A stretch of 42,491 bases of DNA from UBA3537 sp964219345 (GCA_964219345.1 CAXPPN010000009.1:1-42491); one strand, 5' to 3'; shown: positions 1 through 8,633, numbered from the stretch's first letter. Program-made: numbers and translations. Notes: generated from the sequence alone by a model not told the origin.

Positions 1-812
1 TAAAACCGATTACACCGGGCCAGCGATTTAGAGTAGTTAATGGATTTGACGCCATTACTACTGACAAGCCGGAAAAAAGCCTTTTGGCTCCGAAAAAACG
101 CTCAGGTGGTAGAAACAGTCAAGGAAAAATGACTATGCGCTATAAAGGTGGTGGTCATAAGAAAAGGTATCGTATCATTGACTTCAAGAGAAACAAAACT
201 GGAATTCCAGCTGAAGTAAAGTCTATTGAGTACGATCCAAACAGAACTGCATTTATTGCACTTCTTAACTATCAAGATGGTGAAAAGCACTACATTATTG
301 CTCAGAACGGCCTAAAAGTAGGTCAGAAATTAGTTTCTGGAAATGAAAATGTAGCTCCTGAAGTTGGTAATGCAATGCCATTGAGCCAAATTCCATTAGG
401 AACAATTATTTCTTGTATTGAACTACGTCCAGGCCAAGGTGCAGTAATTGCTCGAAGTGCTGGTGCATTTGCTCAATTGATGGCAAGAGATGGAAAATTT
501 GCCTCTGTAAAATTACCATCAGGAGAAACACGTTTGTTATTATTGGATTGCTATGCCACAATTGGTGTAGTTTCAAATTCAGACCATCAGCTATTGGTTT
601 CTGGTAAAGCAGGTCGTAGCCGTTGGCTAGGAAGACGCCCTAGAACAAGACCAGTAGTAATGAATCCAGTAGATCACCCAATGGGAGGTGGTGAAGGAAA
701 ATCATCTGGAGGACATCCAAGATCAAGAAATGGTATTCCTGCAAAAGGTTATAGAACACGTTCTAAAACAAAAGCAAGTAACAAATATATTGTAGAACGT
801 AGAAAGAAATAA
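1..812 (+). CDS. rplB: 50S ribosomal protein L2 (5' end cut off)
   Basis: L2 is a large-subunit protein next to the peptidyl-transferase centre. The reading frame is open from base 3 and encodes 269 residues; only about six N-terminal residues appear to be missing, because the first visible residues (KPITPGQRF) match the usual L2 start region. The conserved block NPVDHPMGGGEG with the functionally important histidine is present near the C-terminus, followed by the basic RSRNGIPAKGYRTR tail. A TTG codon at 84 lies inside the protein and is not the start. It is the first visible gene of the S10/spc operon, with rpsS 6 nt downstream. Identity is certain; only the start is unseen. Confidence 0.97.
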   Translation, partial: KPITPGQRFRVVNGFDAITTDKPEKSLLAPKKRSGGRNSQGKMTMRYKGGGHKKRYRIIDFKRNKTGIPAEVKSIEYDPNRTAFIALLNYQDGEKHYIIAQNGLKVGQKLVSGNENVAPEVGNAMPLSQIPLGTIISCIELRPGQGAVIARSAGAFAQLMARDGKFASVKLPSGETRLLLLDCYATIGVVSNSDHQLLVSGKAGRSRWLGRRPRTRPVVMNPVDHPMGGGEGKSSGGHPRSRNGIPAKGYRTRSKTKASNKYIVERRKK

Positions 813-818
813 TAAGAC

Positions 819-1097
819 ATGGCAAGATCATTAAAAAAAGGACCTTACGTTCATTATAAATTAGAAAAGAAAGTTGCAGCTAATGTGGAGGCAAACAAAA
901 AAACAGTGATAAAAACTTGGTCTAGAGCCAGTATGATTACACCAGATTTTGTTGGTCAAACCATCGCAGTACACAACGGCCGTCAATTTGTACCTGTATA
1001 TATTACAGAAAACATGGTAGGTCACAAGTTAGGAGAATTTTCGCCAACACGTTCTTTCCGAGGACACGTAGGTGCAAAAAATAAAGGTAAAAAATAA
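819..1097 (+). CDS. rpsS: 30S ribosomal protein S19
   Basis: A 92-residue protein of the usual S19 length that binds in the 30S head with S13. It begins MARSLKKGPYV and contains the typical block TWSRASMITPDFVGQTIAVHN, followed by the conserved HKLGEFSPTRSFRGH segment. It lies between rplB (6 nt upstream) and rplV (5 nt downstream), the standard order. No Shine-Dalgarno site is visible; the bases before the ATG are A-rich, as for its neighbours. Confidence 0.98.
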   Translation: MARSLKKGPYVHYKLEKKVAANVEANKKTVIKTWSRASMITPDFVGQTIAVHNGRQFVPVYITENMVGHKLGEFSPTRSFRGHVGAKNKGKK

Positions 1098-1102
1098 GAG
1101 CT

Positions 1103-1516
1103 ATGGGAAGTCGTAAAAAACAAATGGCAGATGCTATTAAAGCAGAAAAAAAGCAAGTTGCTTTTGCAAAGCTTAATAACTGTCCTACGTCACCAAGAAA
1201 AATGCGTTTAGTCGCCGATCTTATTCGTGGAGAAAAAGTTGAAAGAGCACTCAATATTTTGAGATTCAGTCAAAAAGAAGCATCACGTCGATTAGAAAAG
1301 TTAGTCCTTTCTGCGGTAGCCAACTGGCAAGCCAAAAACGAAGATGCTGATATTGAGGCTGCAGATTTATTCATCAAAGAAATAAGAGTTGATGGCGGAT
1401 CTATGCTAAAAAGATTAAGACCAGCACCACAAGGACGTGCACACAGAATTAGAAAACGTTCCAACCACGTTACTGTTGTACTTGGAGCAAAAAATAATAA
1501 TACAGAAAGCAAATAA
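1103..1516 (+). CDS. rplV: 50S ribosomal protein L22
   Basis: A 137-residue L22, a large-subunit protein that lines the peptide exit tunnel. After a lysine-rich N-terminal extension of about 20 residues (MGSRKKQMADAIKAEKKQ), common in Bacteroidota, comes the family core KLNNCPTSPRKMRLVADLIRG. The C-terminus carries the tunnel-facing beta-hairpin region LKRLRPAPQGRAHRIRKRSNH. It sits 5 nt after rpsS and 3 nt before rpsC, so translational coupling is likely. Confidence 0.97.
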   Translation: MGSRKKQMADAIKAEKKQVAFAKLNNCPTSPRKMRLVADLIRGEKVERALNILRFSQKEASRRLEKLVLSAVANWQAKNEDADIEAADLFIKEIRVDGGSMLKRLRPAPQGRAHRIRKRSNHVTVVLGAKNNNTESK

Positions 1517-1519
1517 CAC

Positions 1520-2230
1520 ATGGGACAGAAGACAAATCCAATAGGAAATCGCCTTGGAATTATCAGAGGATGGGAATCTAACTGGTATGGAGGAAACGAT
1601 TATGGAGATAAACTTGCTGAAGATGATAAAATCAGAAAGTATATTTTCGTTCGTTTGGCAAAAGCTAGCGTTTCAAGAGTTATTATTGAAAGAACACTAA
1701 AGCTTGTTACTATCACAATTACTACAGCCCGTCCAGGGATTATTATTGGTAAAGGTGGACAAGAAGTAGACAAGTTAAAAGAAGAGCTGAGAAAACTTAC
1801 GGGAAAAGATATTCAATTGAACATCTTTGAAATTAAACGTCCAGAGTTAGATGCATTTTTAGTTGCATCGAGTATTGCACGCCAAATTGAAAACCGTATT
1901 TCATACAAACGTGCTATAAAAATGGCAATTGCTGCTACAATGCGTATGAATGCAGAGGGTATCAAAGTCCAAATTAGTGGTCGTTTGAATGGTGCTGAAA
2001 TGGCACGGAATGAGCACTATAAAGAAGGAAGAATTCCATTATCAACATTTAGAGCAGATATTGATTATGCTCTAGTAGAAGCACATACAACATATGGTCG
2101 TTTGGGCATCAAAGTATGGATTATGAAAGGTGAAGTATATGGAAAAAGAGAATTATCTCCATTAGTTGGTTTATCTAAAAAACAAGATCGTGGAGGTCGC
2201 TCAAATTCCAAAAATCGCCGTAGAAAGTAA
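1520..2230 (+). CDS. rpsC: 30S ribosomal protein S3
   Basis: A 236-residue S3, a small-subunit head protein at the mRNA entry site. The start MGQKTNPIGNRLGIIRGW is the family N-terminus. A type-2 KH RNA-binding domain follows, with its GKGG loop at residues 77-80. The C-terminal S3 domain ends in a basic, Ser/Arg-rich tail. An 18-nt gap separates it from rplP, somewhat longer than the gaps before it. Confidence 0.98.
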   Translation: MGQKTNPIGNRLGIIRGWESNWYGGNDYGDKLAEDDKIRKYIFVRLAKASVSRVIIERTLKLVTITITTARPGIIIGKGGQEVDKLKEELRKLTGKDIQLNIFEIKRPELDAFLVASSIARQIENRISYKRAIKMAIAATMRMNAEGIKVQISGRLNGAEMARNEHYKEGRIPLSTFRADIDYALVEAHTTYGRLGIKVWIMKGEVYGKRELSPLVGLSKKQDRGGRSNSKNRRRK

Positions 2231-2248
2231 TTTTTTAAATAAAAGAAA

Positions 2249-2668
2249 ATGTTACAACCAAAAAGAACAAAATTCCGTAAAGTCCAGAAGGGACGTATGA
2301 AAGGAAACTCTGGAAGAGGTCACCGTCTTTCTAGTGGAATGTTTGGTATAAAATCATTAGATTCAAATTTTTTGACTTCACGTCAAATTGAAGCCGCTCG
2401 TATTGCAGCTACACGTTATATGAAAAGAGAAGGTCAGCTTTGGATTAAAATATTTCCAGACAAGCCTATTACCAAAAAGCCTCTTGAGGTACGTATGGGT
2501 AAAGGAAAAGGTGCCGTTGAATATTGGGCAGCTGTTGTAAAGCCAGGTCGAATTATATTCGAAGTAGGTGGAGTTCCCATTGAAATTGCAAAAGAAGCAC
2601 TTCGTTTGGCTGCTCAAAAATTACCAGTTAAAACTAAATTTGTAATTGCCAGAGACTACGAGGCCTAA
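2249..2668 (+). CDS. rplP: 50S ribosomal protein L16
   Basis: A 139-residue L16, which helps position tRNA in the A site. The N-terminus MLQPKRTKFRK and the central loop RMGKGKGAVEYWAAVVKPG (about residues 82-100) are diagnostic. R82 is the equivalent of the arginine that some bacteria hydroxylate; whether that happens here cannot be seen. It is followed 12 nt later by rpmC. Confidence 0.97.
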   Translation: MLQPKRTKFRKVQKGRMKGNSGRGHRLSSGMFGIKSLDSNFLTSRQIEAARIAATRYMKREGQLWIKIFPDKPITKKPLEVRMGKGKGAVEYWAAVVKPGRIIFEVGGVPIEIAKEALRLAAQKLPVKTKFVIARDYEA

Positions 2669-2680
2669 TATATTGATATT

Positions 2681-2872
2681 ATGAAACAATCTGAAATTAA
2701 AGAATTATCAACGGCTGAGTTACAAGAAAAACTTAGTGAAACTCAAAAAGCATATGCCGATTTAAAAATGACACATGCTATATCACCTCTAGAGAATCCA
2801 ATCCAGTTGCGAAGCGTAAGACGTAGTGTAGCCCGATTGGCAACAGAGCTAACAAAAAGAGACGTACAATAA
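2681..2872 (+). CDS. rpmC: 50S ribosomal protein L29
   Basis: A 63-residue all-helical L29, located at the peptide exit tunnel near the trigger-factor and SRP docking site. It starts MKQSEIKELSTAELQEKL and has the characteristic PLENPIQLRSVRRSVARLATEL helix in its second half. Its place between rplP and rpsQ is standard for the spc region. Confidence 0.96.
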   Translation: MKQSEIKELSTAELQEKLSETQKAYADLKMTHAISPLENPIQLRSVRRSVARLATELTKRDVQ

Positions 2873-2887
2873 ATTGTATTTGTTTAG

Positions 2888-3145
2888 ATGGAAAAAAGAA
2901 ATTTAAGAAAAGAACGTATAGGGATTGTTACAAGTAACAAAATGATGAAATCTATTGTGGTTTCTGAAGTGAAGAAAGTAAAGCACCCTATGTATGGAAA
3001 GTTCGTACTTAAAACAAAAAAGTACGTAGCACACGACGAACAAAACGACTGTAACGAAGGCGATACTGTAAGGATCATGGAAACAAGACCTTTAAGTAAG
3101 TCTAAATGTTGGAGATTAGTAGAAATTATTGAAAGAGCTAAGTAA
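2888..3145 (+). CDS. rpsQ: 30S ribosomal protein S17
   Basis: An 85-residue S17, an OB-fold protein that binds 16S rRNA early in 30S assembly. The start RNLRKERIGIVTSNKMMKS and the block HPMYGKFVLKTKKYVAHDE are typical, as is the ending GDTVRIMETRPLSKSKCWRLVEI. It ends 2 nt before rplN. Confidence 0.97.
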   Translation: MEKRNLRKERIGIVTSNKMMKSIVVSEVKKVKHPMYGKFVLKTKKYVAHDEQNDCNEGDTVRIMETRPLSKSKCWRLVEIIERAK

Positions 3146-3147
3146 TT

Positions 3148-3516
3148 ATGGTACAACAAGAATCAAGATTAAAAGTAGCTGACAATACTGGAGCAAAAGA
3201 AGTTCTAACCATTCGTGTTTTGGGTGGGACAAAGCGTAGATATGCCTCTTTGGGAGATAAAATTGTTGTTTCTGTAAAAGATGCAACACCAAACGGTAAC
3301 GTCAAAAAAGGAGCAGTATCTACAGCAGTTGTTGTGCGTACAGTAAAAGAAGTGCGTCGTCCAGACGGATCTTATATTAGATTTGATGACAATGCATGTG
3401 TCCTTCTAGATGCCAACGGCGAGATGAAAGGAACACGTGTGTTTGGACCAGTAGCAAGAGAACTACGTGATAAAAAATTCATGAAAATTGTTTCATTAGC
3501 ACCAGAAGTGCTTTAA
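3148..3516 (+). CDS. rplN: 50S ribosomal protein L14
   Basis: A 122-residue L14, exactly the usual length, located at the subunit interface. It starts MVQQESRLKVADNTGAKE and ends with the conserved GTRVFGPVARELRDKKFMKI segment. The ATG follows the rpsQ stop after 2 nt, so ribosomes probably pass directly from one gene to the next. Confidence 0.98.
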   Translation: MVQQESRLKVADNTGAKEVLTIRVLGGTKRRYASLGDKIVVSVKDATPNGNVKKGAVSTAVVVRTVKEVRRPDGSYIRFDDNACVLLDANGEMKGTRVFGPVARELRDKKFMKIVSLAPEVL

Positions 3517-3528
3517 TATAAAACAACA

Positions 3529-3840
3529 ATGGGAAAGCTAAAGATAAAAACAGGAGATACAGTACGAGTGATTGCTGGAGACCACAAAGGTTCTGAAGGT
3601 AAAGTACTTACTGTTTTCATAGAAAAAAATAAAGCCATCGTAGAGGGTGTGAATATGATTAAAAAACATATGAAGCCAAGTGCACAAAATCCCCAAGGTG
3701 GTATTGTAGAAAAAGAAGCTGCGCTTCAAATTTCTAACCTATCCTTGATCAACTCTAAAGGCGAAACGACAAGAGTTGGATACAGAGTAGAGGACGGTAA
3801 GAAAGTACGCTATGCAAAAAAATCTAACGAAGTAATATAA
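3529..3840 (+). CDS. rplX: 50S ribosomal protein L24
   Basis: A 103-residue L24, one of the two proteins that start 50S assembly. The KOW motif occupies about residues 7-34 (KTGDTVRVIAGDHKGSEGKV), followed by the conserved NMIKKHMKPSAQNPQGGIVEKE block. It lies 12 nt after rplN and 5 nt before rplE. Confidence 0.97.
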   Translation: MGKLKIKTGDTVRVIAGDHKGSEGKVLTVFIEKNKAIVEGVNMIKKHMKPSAQNPQGGIVEKEAALQISNLSLINSKGETTRVGYRVEDGKKVRYAKKSNEVI

Positions 3841-3845
3841 GTGTT

Positions 3846-4397
3846 ATGACGTATATTCCAAGATTAAAACAAGAGTATAAAGACAAAGTAATCTCTGCTC
3901 TTACAGAAGAATTCGGTTACAAAAATGTAATGCAAGTTCCAAAACTTCAAAAGATTGTTATCTCTAAAGGAGTTGGTGCTGCAGTAGCCGACAAGAAATT
4001 AATAGACCATGCTGTTGATGAAATCACAAAAATTTCTGGACAAAAAGCAGTGGCTACAATATCTAAAAAAGACGTTGCATCATTTAAACTTCGTAAAGGA
4101 ATGCCAATTGGTGCAAAAGTAACACTTAGAGGTGAGCGTATGTACGAATTTTTGGACCGTTTGGTTACTTCTGCGTTGCCACGTGTAAGAGATTTTAGCG
4201 GTATTAAAGCCAATGGTTTTGATGGGCGTGGAAACTACAACTTAGGTATTACAGAACAAATTATATTCCCAGAAATTGATATTGATAAAGTCAATAAAAT
4301 TTCGGGTATGGACATTTCCTTTGTGACCTCTGCAGAGACCGATAAGGAAGCAAAATCATTATTAACAGAACTAGGGTTACCTTTTAAAAAGAATTAA
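3846..4397 (+). CDS. rplE: 50S ribosomal protein L5
   Basis: A 183-residue L5, which binds 5S rRNA and contacts the P-site tRNA. The opening PRLKQEYKDKVISALTEEFGYKN (family-typical), the middle KLRKGMPIGAKVTLRG and the late NYNLGITEQIIFPEIDID are all hallmarks. It is 3 nt from rpsN, continuing the spc order L24-L5-S14. Confidence 0.98.
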   Translation: MTYIPRLKQEYKDKVISALTEEFGYKNVMQVPKLQKIVISKGVGAAVADKKLIDHAVDEITKISGQKAVATISKKDVASFKLRKGMPIGAKVTLRGERMYEFLDRLVTSALPRVRDFSGIKANGFDGRGNYNLGITEQIIFPEIDIDKVNKISGMDISFVTSAETDKEAKSLLTELGLPFKKN

Positions 4398-4400
4398 TCT

Positions 4401-4670
4401 ATGGCAAAAGAATCAATGAAAGCCCGTGAGGTGAAACGTGCAAAAACAGTTTCAAAATACGCTGCAAAGCGTAAAGCACTTAAAGAAGCAGGAGATTATG
4501 AAGGGTTGCAAAAATTACCAAAAAATGCTTCTCCAATTCGTACGCACAACCGTTGCAAATTGACGGGACGTCCAAAAGGATATATGCGTCAATTTGGTAT
4601 CTCGAGAGTAATGTTTAGAGAAATGGCCAACAAAGGACTTATACCAGGTGTTAAAAAAGCCAGCTGGTAA
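4401..4670 (+). CDS. rpsN: 30S ribosomal protein S14, zinc-free form
   Basis: An 89-residue S14. Zinc-binding S14 proteins are about 61 residues with two CxxC pairs; this longer version has a single cysteine (C52, in NRCKLTGRP) and so is the cysteine-poor form that needs no zinc. The C-terminus GLIPGVKKASW is diagnostic. It is followed by a 68-nt gap, unusually long for this operon, that contains a possible RNA hairpin before rpsH. Confidence 0.97.
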   Translation: MAKESMKAREVKRAKTVSKYAAKRKALKEAGDYEGLQKLPKNASPIRTHNRCKLTGRPKGYMRQFGISRVMFREMANKGLIPGVKKASW

Positions 4671-4689
4671 AATAAATTAGAATTATAAA

Positions 4690-4724
4690 TTGGTTTCAGG
4701 TTCTAAATATAGAAAACCAAAACC
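4690..4724 (+). promoter_or_regulatory. Candidate RNA hairpin before rpsH
   Basis: The 68-nt rpsN-rpsH gap can fold in two competing ways. In one, TTGGTTT (4690-4696) pairs perfectly with AAACCAA (4714-4720). In the other, GGTTT (4692-4696) pairs with AAACC (4720-4724) around an inner stem of GGTTCT (4699-4704) with AGAA...CC (4711-4718). S8, the product of the next gene, is the known translational repressor of the spc operon in E. coli, so an S8-responsive leader is conceivable. That is inference from position only. Confidence 0.35.
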
Positions 4725-4738
4725 GCAAATTAATAACT

Positions 4739-5137
4739 ATGAATACAGATCCAATAGCGGATTATTTAACAAGAATTAGAAATGCAGTGCTTGCAAACCA
4801 CAGAGTGGTAGAAATTCCAGCTTCTAATTTGAAAAAAGAAATCACTAAAATATTATTCGATCAAGGATATATTTTAAGTTACAAATTTGACGATTCAACA
4901 AGTCAAGGTACTATCAAAATTGCTTTGAAATATACCAAAGACACCAAAGAATCTGTCATCAAGAAAATTCAACGGATCAGTAAACCTGGTTTACGTAAAT
5001 ATGCGAGTTCAAAAGAACTTCCTCGTATCCTCAATGGACTTGGAATTGCTATCGTATCTACTTCTCATGGAGTGATGACAGGAAAGCAAGCCCAACGTGA
5101 AAATGTAGGTGGAGAAATTTTATGTTACGTTTACTAA
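4739..5137 (+). CDS. rpsH: 30S ribosomal protein S8
   Basis: A 132-residue S8, a primary 16S rRNA binder in the 30S body. It starts MNTDPIADYLTRIRNAV and ends with the signature block STSHGVMTGKQAQRENVGGE plus ILCYVY. In E. coli S8 represses its own operon. Here the 68-nt leader just upstream, with two alternative hairpins, would be the natural place for such control, though this is unproven. Confidence 0.98.
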   Translation: MNTDPIADYLTRIRNAVLANHRVVEIPASNLKKEITKILFDQGYILSYKFDDSTSQGTIKIALKYTKDTKESVIKKIQRISKPGLRKYASSKELPRILNGLGIAIVSTSHGVMTGKQAQRENVGGEILCYVY

Positions 5138-5154
5138 TTTTAAAGTATTAAGAA

Positions 5155-5697
5155 ATGTCAAGAATAGGAAATAATCCAATTTCAGTTCCAGAAGGTGTAA
5201 CCATCGACATTGCCGATAACGCGATAACCGTTAAAGGAAAATTAGGTGAACTGACACAAGAGTACTCTGGAGTGAGCTTCAAGATTGAAGATAATACTCT
5301 AACTGTAGAGCGTGACTCAGAAAAGAAAGAACACAAAGCCAAGCACGGTTTGTACAGAGCATTGGTAAACAATATGATTCATGGAGTAACAACAGGTTGG
5401 TCCAAAGAATTAGAACTCGTAGGTGTAGGATACAGAGCTTCAAATCAAGGAAATAAGCTTGATATGGCACTTGGATTCTCACACAATATCATTTTAGATA
5501 TTGCACCAGAAGTTAAAGTAGAAACAGTTTCGGAGAAAGGAAAAAACCCAATTATCAAACTAACTTCTTTTGATAAGCAACTTGTTGGACAAGTTGCTGC
5601 CAAAATTCGCGGATTTAGAAAACCTGAACCATACAAAGGAAAAGGAATCAAGTTCGTTGGTGAAGAAATAAGAAGAAAAGCAGGTAAATCAGCTTAA
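5155..5697 (+). CDS. rplF: 50S ribosomal protein L6
   Basis: A 180-residue L6 with the usual duplicated domain, located near the factor-binding site. The start MSRIGNNPISVPEGV and the C-terminal signature PEPYKGKGIKFVGEEIRRKAG are diagnostic. It is 17 nt after rpsH and 11 nt before rplR. Confidence 0.98.
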   Translation: MSRIGNNPISVPEGVTIDIADNAITVKGKLGELTQEYSGVSFKIEDNTLTVERDSEKKEHKAKHGLYRALVNNMIHGVTTGWSKELELVGVGYRASNQGNKLDMALGFSHNIILDIAPEVKVETVSEKGKNPIIKLTSFDKQLVGQVAAKIRGFRKPEPYKGKGIKFVGEEIRRKAGKSA

Positions 5698-5708
5698 TAA
5701 GAAAGATT

Positions 5709-6065
5709 ATGGCACTAACAAAGAACGAAAGAAGACAACGTATAAAAAGCAGAATTAGAAAAACTGTCACTGGGACAAGTGCTCAGCCACGTTTAGCTGT
5801 TTATAGAAGTAATAAAGAAATTTACGCTCAATTGATTAATGATGTTACTGGTGAGACAATTGCTGCTGCATCGTCAAGAGACAAAGATTTGAGTACTGCA
5901 AAAGGTACCAAAACAGAAGTTGCCACTTTGGTGGGGAAATCAATAGGAGAGAAAGCTCTAAAAGTAGGTGTTTCTAACATCACTTTTGATAGAGGTGGTT
6001 ATTTATACCACGGAAGAGTTAAATCATTAGCAGAAGGCGCTAGAGAAGCCGGACTAAAATTTTAA
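5709..6065 (+). CDS. rplR: 50S ribosomal protein L18
   Basis: A 118-residue L18, a 5S rRNA-binding protein. The basic N-terminus (RRQRIKSRIRKTVTG) is followed by the conserved RLAVYRSNKEIYAQLIND strand, and the C-terminus has FDRGGYLYHGRVKSLAEGAREAGL with the family ending GLKF. It lies 6 nt before rpsE. Confidence 0.98.
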   Translation: MALTKNERRQRIKSRIRKTVTGTSAQPRLAVYRSNKEIYAQLINDVTGETIAAASSRDKDLSTAKGTKTEVATLVGKSIGEKALKVGVSNITFDRGGYLYHGRVKSLAEGAREAGLKF

Positions 6066-6071
6066 TAAGAT

Positions 6072-6596
6072 ATGTATCAAAAATACAAAAGTGCAGAACT
6101 AGTAAAACCAAGTGGTTTAGAATTGAAAGACCGATTGGTAGGTGTACAAAGAGTTACAAAAGTGACTAAAGGTGGTCGTGCTTTCGGATTCTCAGCAATT
6201 GTTGTTGTAGGAGATGAAGCCGGTGTTGTTGGTCATGGATTAGGAAAATCTAAAGATGTTGCAAGTGCTATCGCAAAAGCTGTTGAAGATGCTAAGAAAA
6301 ACTTAGTACGTATACCGCTATTGAAAGGAACCTTGCCACACGAGCAAAAAGGAAAATATGGTGGAGCACGTGTAAACATTATCCCAGCAGCACCTGGTAC
6401 AGGGGTTATTGCTGGAGGTGCTGTTCGTATTGTTTTGGAAGCCGTTGGTGTCCATGACGTACTATCAAAATCTCAAGGATCATCTAATCCACACAATGTT
6501 GTAAAAGCAACTTTTGATGCGTTATTACAATTAAGAGATGCCAAGAAAATTGCACGAGATCGTGGAATTTCTCTTGAAAAAGTGTTTAACGGATAA
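6072..6596 (+). CDS. rpsE: 30S ribosomal protein S5
   Basis: A 174-residue S5, important for decoding accuracy and mRNA unwinding at the entry tunnel. The N-terminal double-stranded-RNA-binding fold contains KDRLVGVQRVTKVTKGGR and FSAIVVVGD. The C-terminal part has PAAPGTGVIAGGAVR and the SSNPHNVVKATFDAL block. The order L18-S5-L30-L15 is standard. Confidence 0.98.
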   Translation: MYQKYKSAELVKPSGLELKDRLVGVQRVTKVTKGGRAFGFSAIVVVGDEAGVVGHGLGKSKDVASAIAKAVEDAKKNLVRIPLLKGTLPHEQKGKYGGARVNIIPAAPGTGVIAGGAVRIVLEAVGVHDVLSKSQGSSNPHNVVKATFDALLQLRDAKKIARDRGISLEKVFNG

Positions 6597-6608
6597 TATT
6601 TAGACAAC

Positions 6609-6788
6609 ATGGCTAAAATAAAAGTAACAAAACAGAAAAGTGCGATCAATCGTACAAAAAGACAAAAGCTTACATTAGAAGCACTTGGTCTAAATAAGAT
6701 TGGTCAAACTGTAGAGCACGATGATACTCCAAATATTTTGGGGATGATCAATAAAGTAAAACATTTAGTTTCTGTAGAAGAGGCTTAA
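6609..6788 (+). CDS. rpmD: 50S ribosomal protein L30
   Basis: A 59-residue protein read directly from the sequence between rpsE and rplO. It starts MAKIKVTKQKSAINRTKRQK and continues with LTLEALGLNKIGQTVEHDDT, matching the L30 pattern of a short basic strand followed by the LxxLGLxKIGQTV segment. The length is normal for bacterial L30. The stop is TAA at 6786-6788, with 19 nt to rplO. Confidence 0.96.
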   Translation: MAKIKVTKQKSAINRTKRQKLTLEALGLNKIGQTVEHDDTPNILGMINKVKHLVSVEEA

Positions 6789-6807
6789 ACATACAATACT
6801 ACTGAAA

Positions 6808-7260
6808 ATGAATTTAAGTAATTTAAAACCTGCAAAAGGTTCAGTTCAAAGTCCAGGCAAGCGCGTTGGTAGAGGTCAAGGGTCCGGTAAAGGTGGTACA
6901 GCCACAAGAGGACACAAAGGGGCAAAGTCACGTTCTGGATATTCAAGAAAAATTGGTTTTGAGGGAGGGCAAATGCCTCTTCAAAGACGTGTTCCTAAGT
7001 TTGGCTTCAAAAACATCAATAGAAAAGATTATCAAGGCATAAACCTAGACACACTTCAGAAATTAGTTGATGAAAAGAAAATCAAATCAGAATTGGATTT
7101 TAATACCATCTTAGAATTGCGTTTAGCACGTAAAAATGAATTGGTAAAAATCTTGGGACGAGGCGAATTAAAAGCAAAAATAAAAGTCTCTGCGCATAAG
7201 TTCACTGCAACAGCAAAAGCTGCCATTGAAGCTGCGGGTGGAGAAGTAGTAACATTATAA
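6808..7260 (+). CDS. rplO: 50S ribosomal protein L15
   Basis: A 150-residue L15, a late 50S assembly protein. The glycine-rich N-terminal extension that threads through 23S rRNA is clear (GRGQGSGKGGTATRGHKGAK), followed by FEGGQMPLQRRVPKFGF. The C-terminus KVSAHKFTATAKAAIEAAGGEV is the family signature. secY follows after 10 nt. Confidence 0.98.
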   Translation: MNLSNLKPAKGSVQSPGKRVGRGQGSGKGGTATRGHKGAKSRSGYSRKIGFEGGQMPLQRRVPKFGFKNINRKDYQGINLDTLQKLVDEKKIKSELDFNTILELRLARKNELVKILGRGELKAKIKVSAHKFTATAKAAIEAAGGEVVTL

Positions 7261-7270
7261 TCCCCAACGA

Positions 7271-8623
7271 ATGAAATTTATAGAGACACTTAAAAATGTA
7301 TGGAAAATCACAGAACTTAAAGACAGAATCATTCTGACTTTAGGCCTGTTATTGGTATATCGTTTTGGGGCTCAAGTTGTTTTGCCAGGAATTGACGCCA
7401 CTCAATTGGGGTCTTTGGCGTCTAATACTGACTCTGGGCTTCTAGGACTTCTCAATGCATTTACAGGAGGAGCTTTTGCTAAAGCTTCAGTATTTGCTCT
7501 TGGTATTATGCCATACATTTCAGCATCTATTGTGGTTCAACTTATGGGGATAGCAATTCCTTATTTGCAAAAACTTCAAAAAGAAGGTGCAAGTGGACAA
7601 AAGAAAATTACACAAATTACGCGTTGGTTAACTATCGGTATTTGTTTGGTACAAGCTCCTGCATATTTGGCAAGTTTACCTAGTTTGATGGGTGGTACTC
7701 AAGCCTTTACACTCGGTCAAAGTGGAGTGTTTTACTTTTCATCAGTAATCATTTTGGTAACAGGCTGTATTTTTGCAATGTGGCTCGGTGAGAAAATCTC
7801 TGATAAAGGAGTTGGAAATGGTATATCTATCCTTATTATGGTAGGTATTATAGCAACTATGCCCTTATCTTTTGCTCAAGAATTTGATTCTGCAGTAAAT
7901 CAATCTCAGGGTGGATTAATCAAAATATTGATTGAACTTGTTATTTGGTTTGCCATTATTCTTGCATCTGTAATGCTTGTCATGGCCGTTAGAAAAATTG
8001 CAGTTCAATATGCAAGACGTACAGCTTCAGGAAGTTATGAAAAAAATATAATGGGATCACGTCAGTATATTCCATTAAAGCTTAATGCCTCTGGAGTAAT
8101 GCCAATTATTTTTGCACAAGCGATAATGTTCGTTCCAGGATTGATAGGTGGATTAGATATTTTGAAAGATTCAACAGTAGGCCAATGGTTAGTTGCTAAT
8201 TTTGGAGGAAACAGCATGTTTGGTCTTTGGTATAATATTGTTTTTGGATTATTGATTATTGTGTTTACCTATTTTTATACAGCAATTACAGTTCCAACAA
8301 ACAAAATGGCTGATGATCTAAAAAGAAGTGGAGGGTTTATTCCAGGTATTCGACCAGGATCTGAAACCTCAGAATATTTAGACAAAATTATGTCTCAAAT
8401 TACTTTACCAGGTTCTATATTTTTAGCATTGATTGCGGTATTTCCTGCAATTATTGTTCAAATTATGAATATTCAAGCGGGTTGGGCACTCTTTTTTGGA
8501 GGAACATCGCTTTTGATAATGGTAGGTGTTGCCATTGATACAATGCAGCAAGTCAATTCATATTTATTGAACAAGCATTATGATGGATTAATGAAAACTG
8601 GTAAAAACAGAAAATCTGTATAA
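7271..8623 (+). CDS. secY: Preprotein translocase subunit SecY
   Basis: A 450-residue inner-membrane protein that forms the channel of the Sec translocase, with SecE and SecG encoded elsewhere. About ten hydrophobic segments are spread along the protein, starting near residue 21. Family features include the plug region after TM1, the GIMPYISASIVVQL segment in TM2, and the cytoplasmic loop PTNKMADDLKRSGGFIPGIRPG that contacts the ribosome and SecA. It lies between rplO and infA; adk and map, present here in many Gram-positives, are absent. Confidence 0.98.
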   Translation: MKFIETLKNVWKITELKDRIILTLGLLLVYRFGAQVVLPGIDATQLGSLASNTDSGLLGLLNAFTGGAFAKASVFALGIMPYISASIVVQLMGIAIPYLQKLQKEGASGQKKITQITRWLTIGICLVQAPAYLASLPSLMGGTQAFTLGQSGVFYFSSVIILVTGCIFAMWLGEKISDKGVGNGISILIMVGIIATMPLSFAQEFDSAVNQSQGGLIKILIELVIWFAIILASVMLVMAVRKIAVQYARRTASGSYEKNIMGSRQYIPLKLNASGVMPIIFAQAIMFVPGLIGGLDILKDSTVGQWLVANFGGNSMFGLWYNIVFGLLIIVFTYFYTAITVPTNKMADDLKRSGGFIPGIRPGSETSEYLDKIMSQITLPGSIFLALIAVFPAIIVQIMNIQAGWALFFGGTSLLIMVGVAIDTMQQVNSYLLNKHYDGLMKTGKNRKSV

Positions 8624-8633
8624 AAAAAATAAA

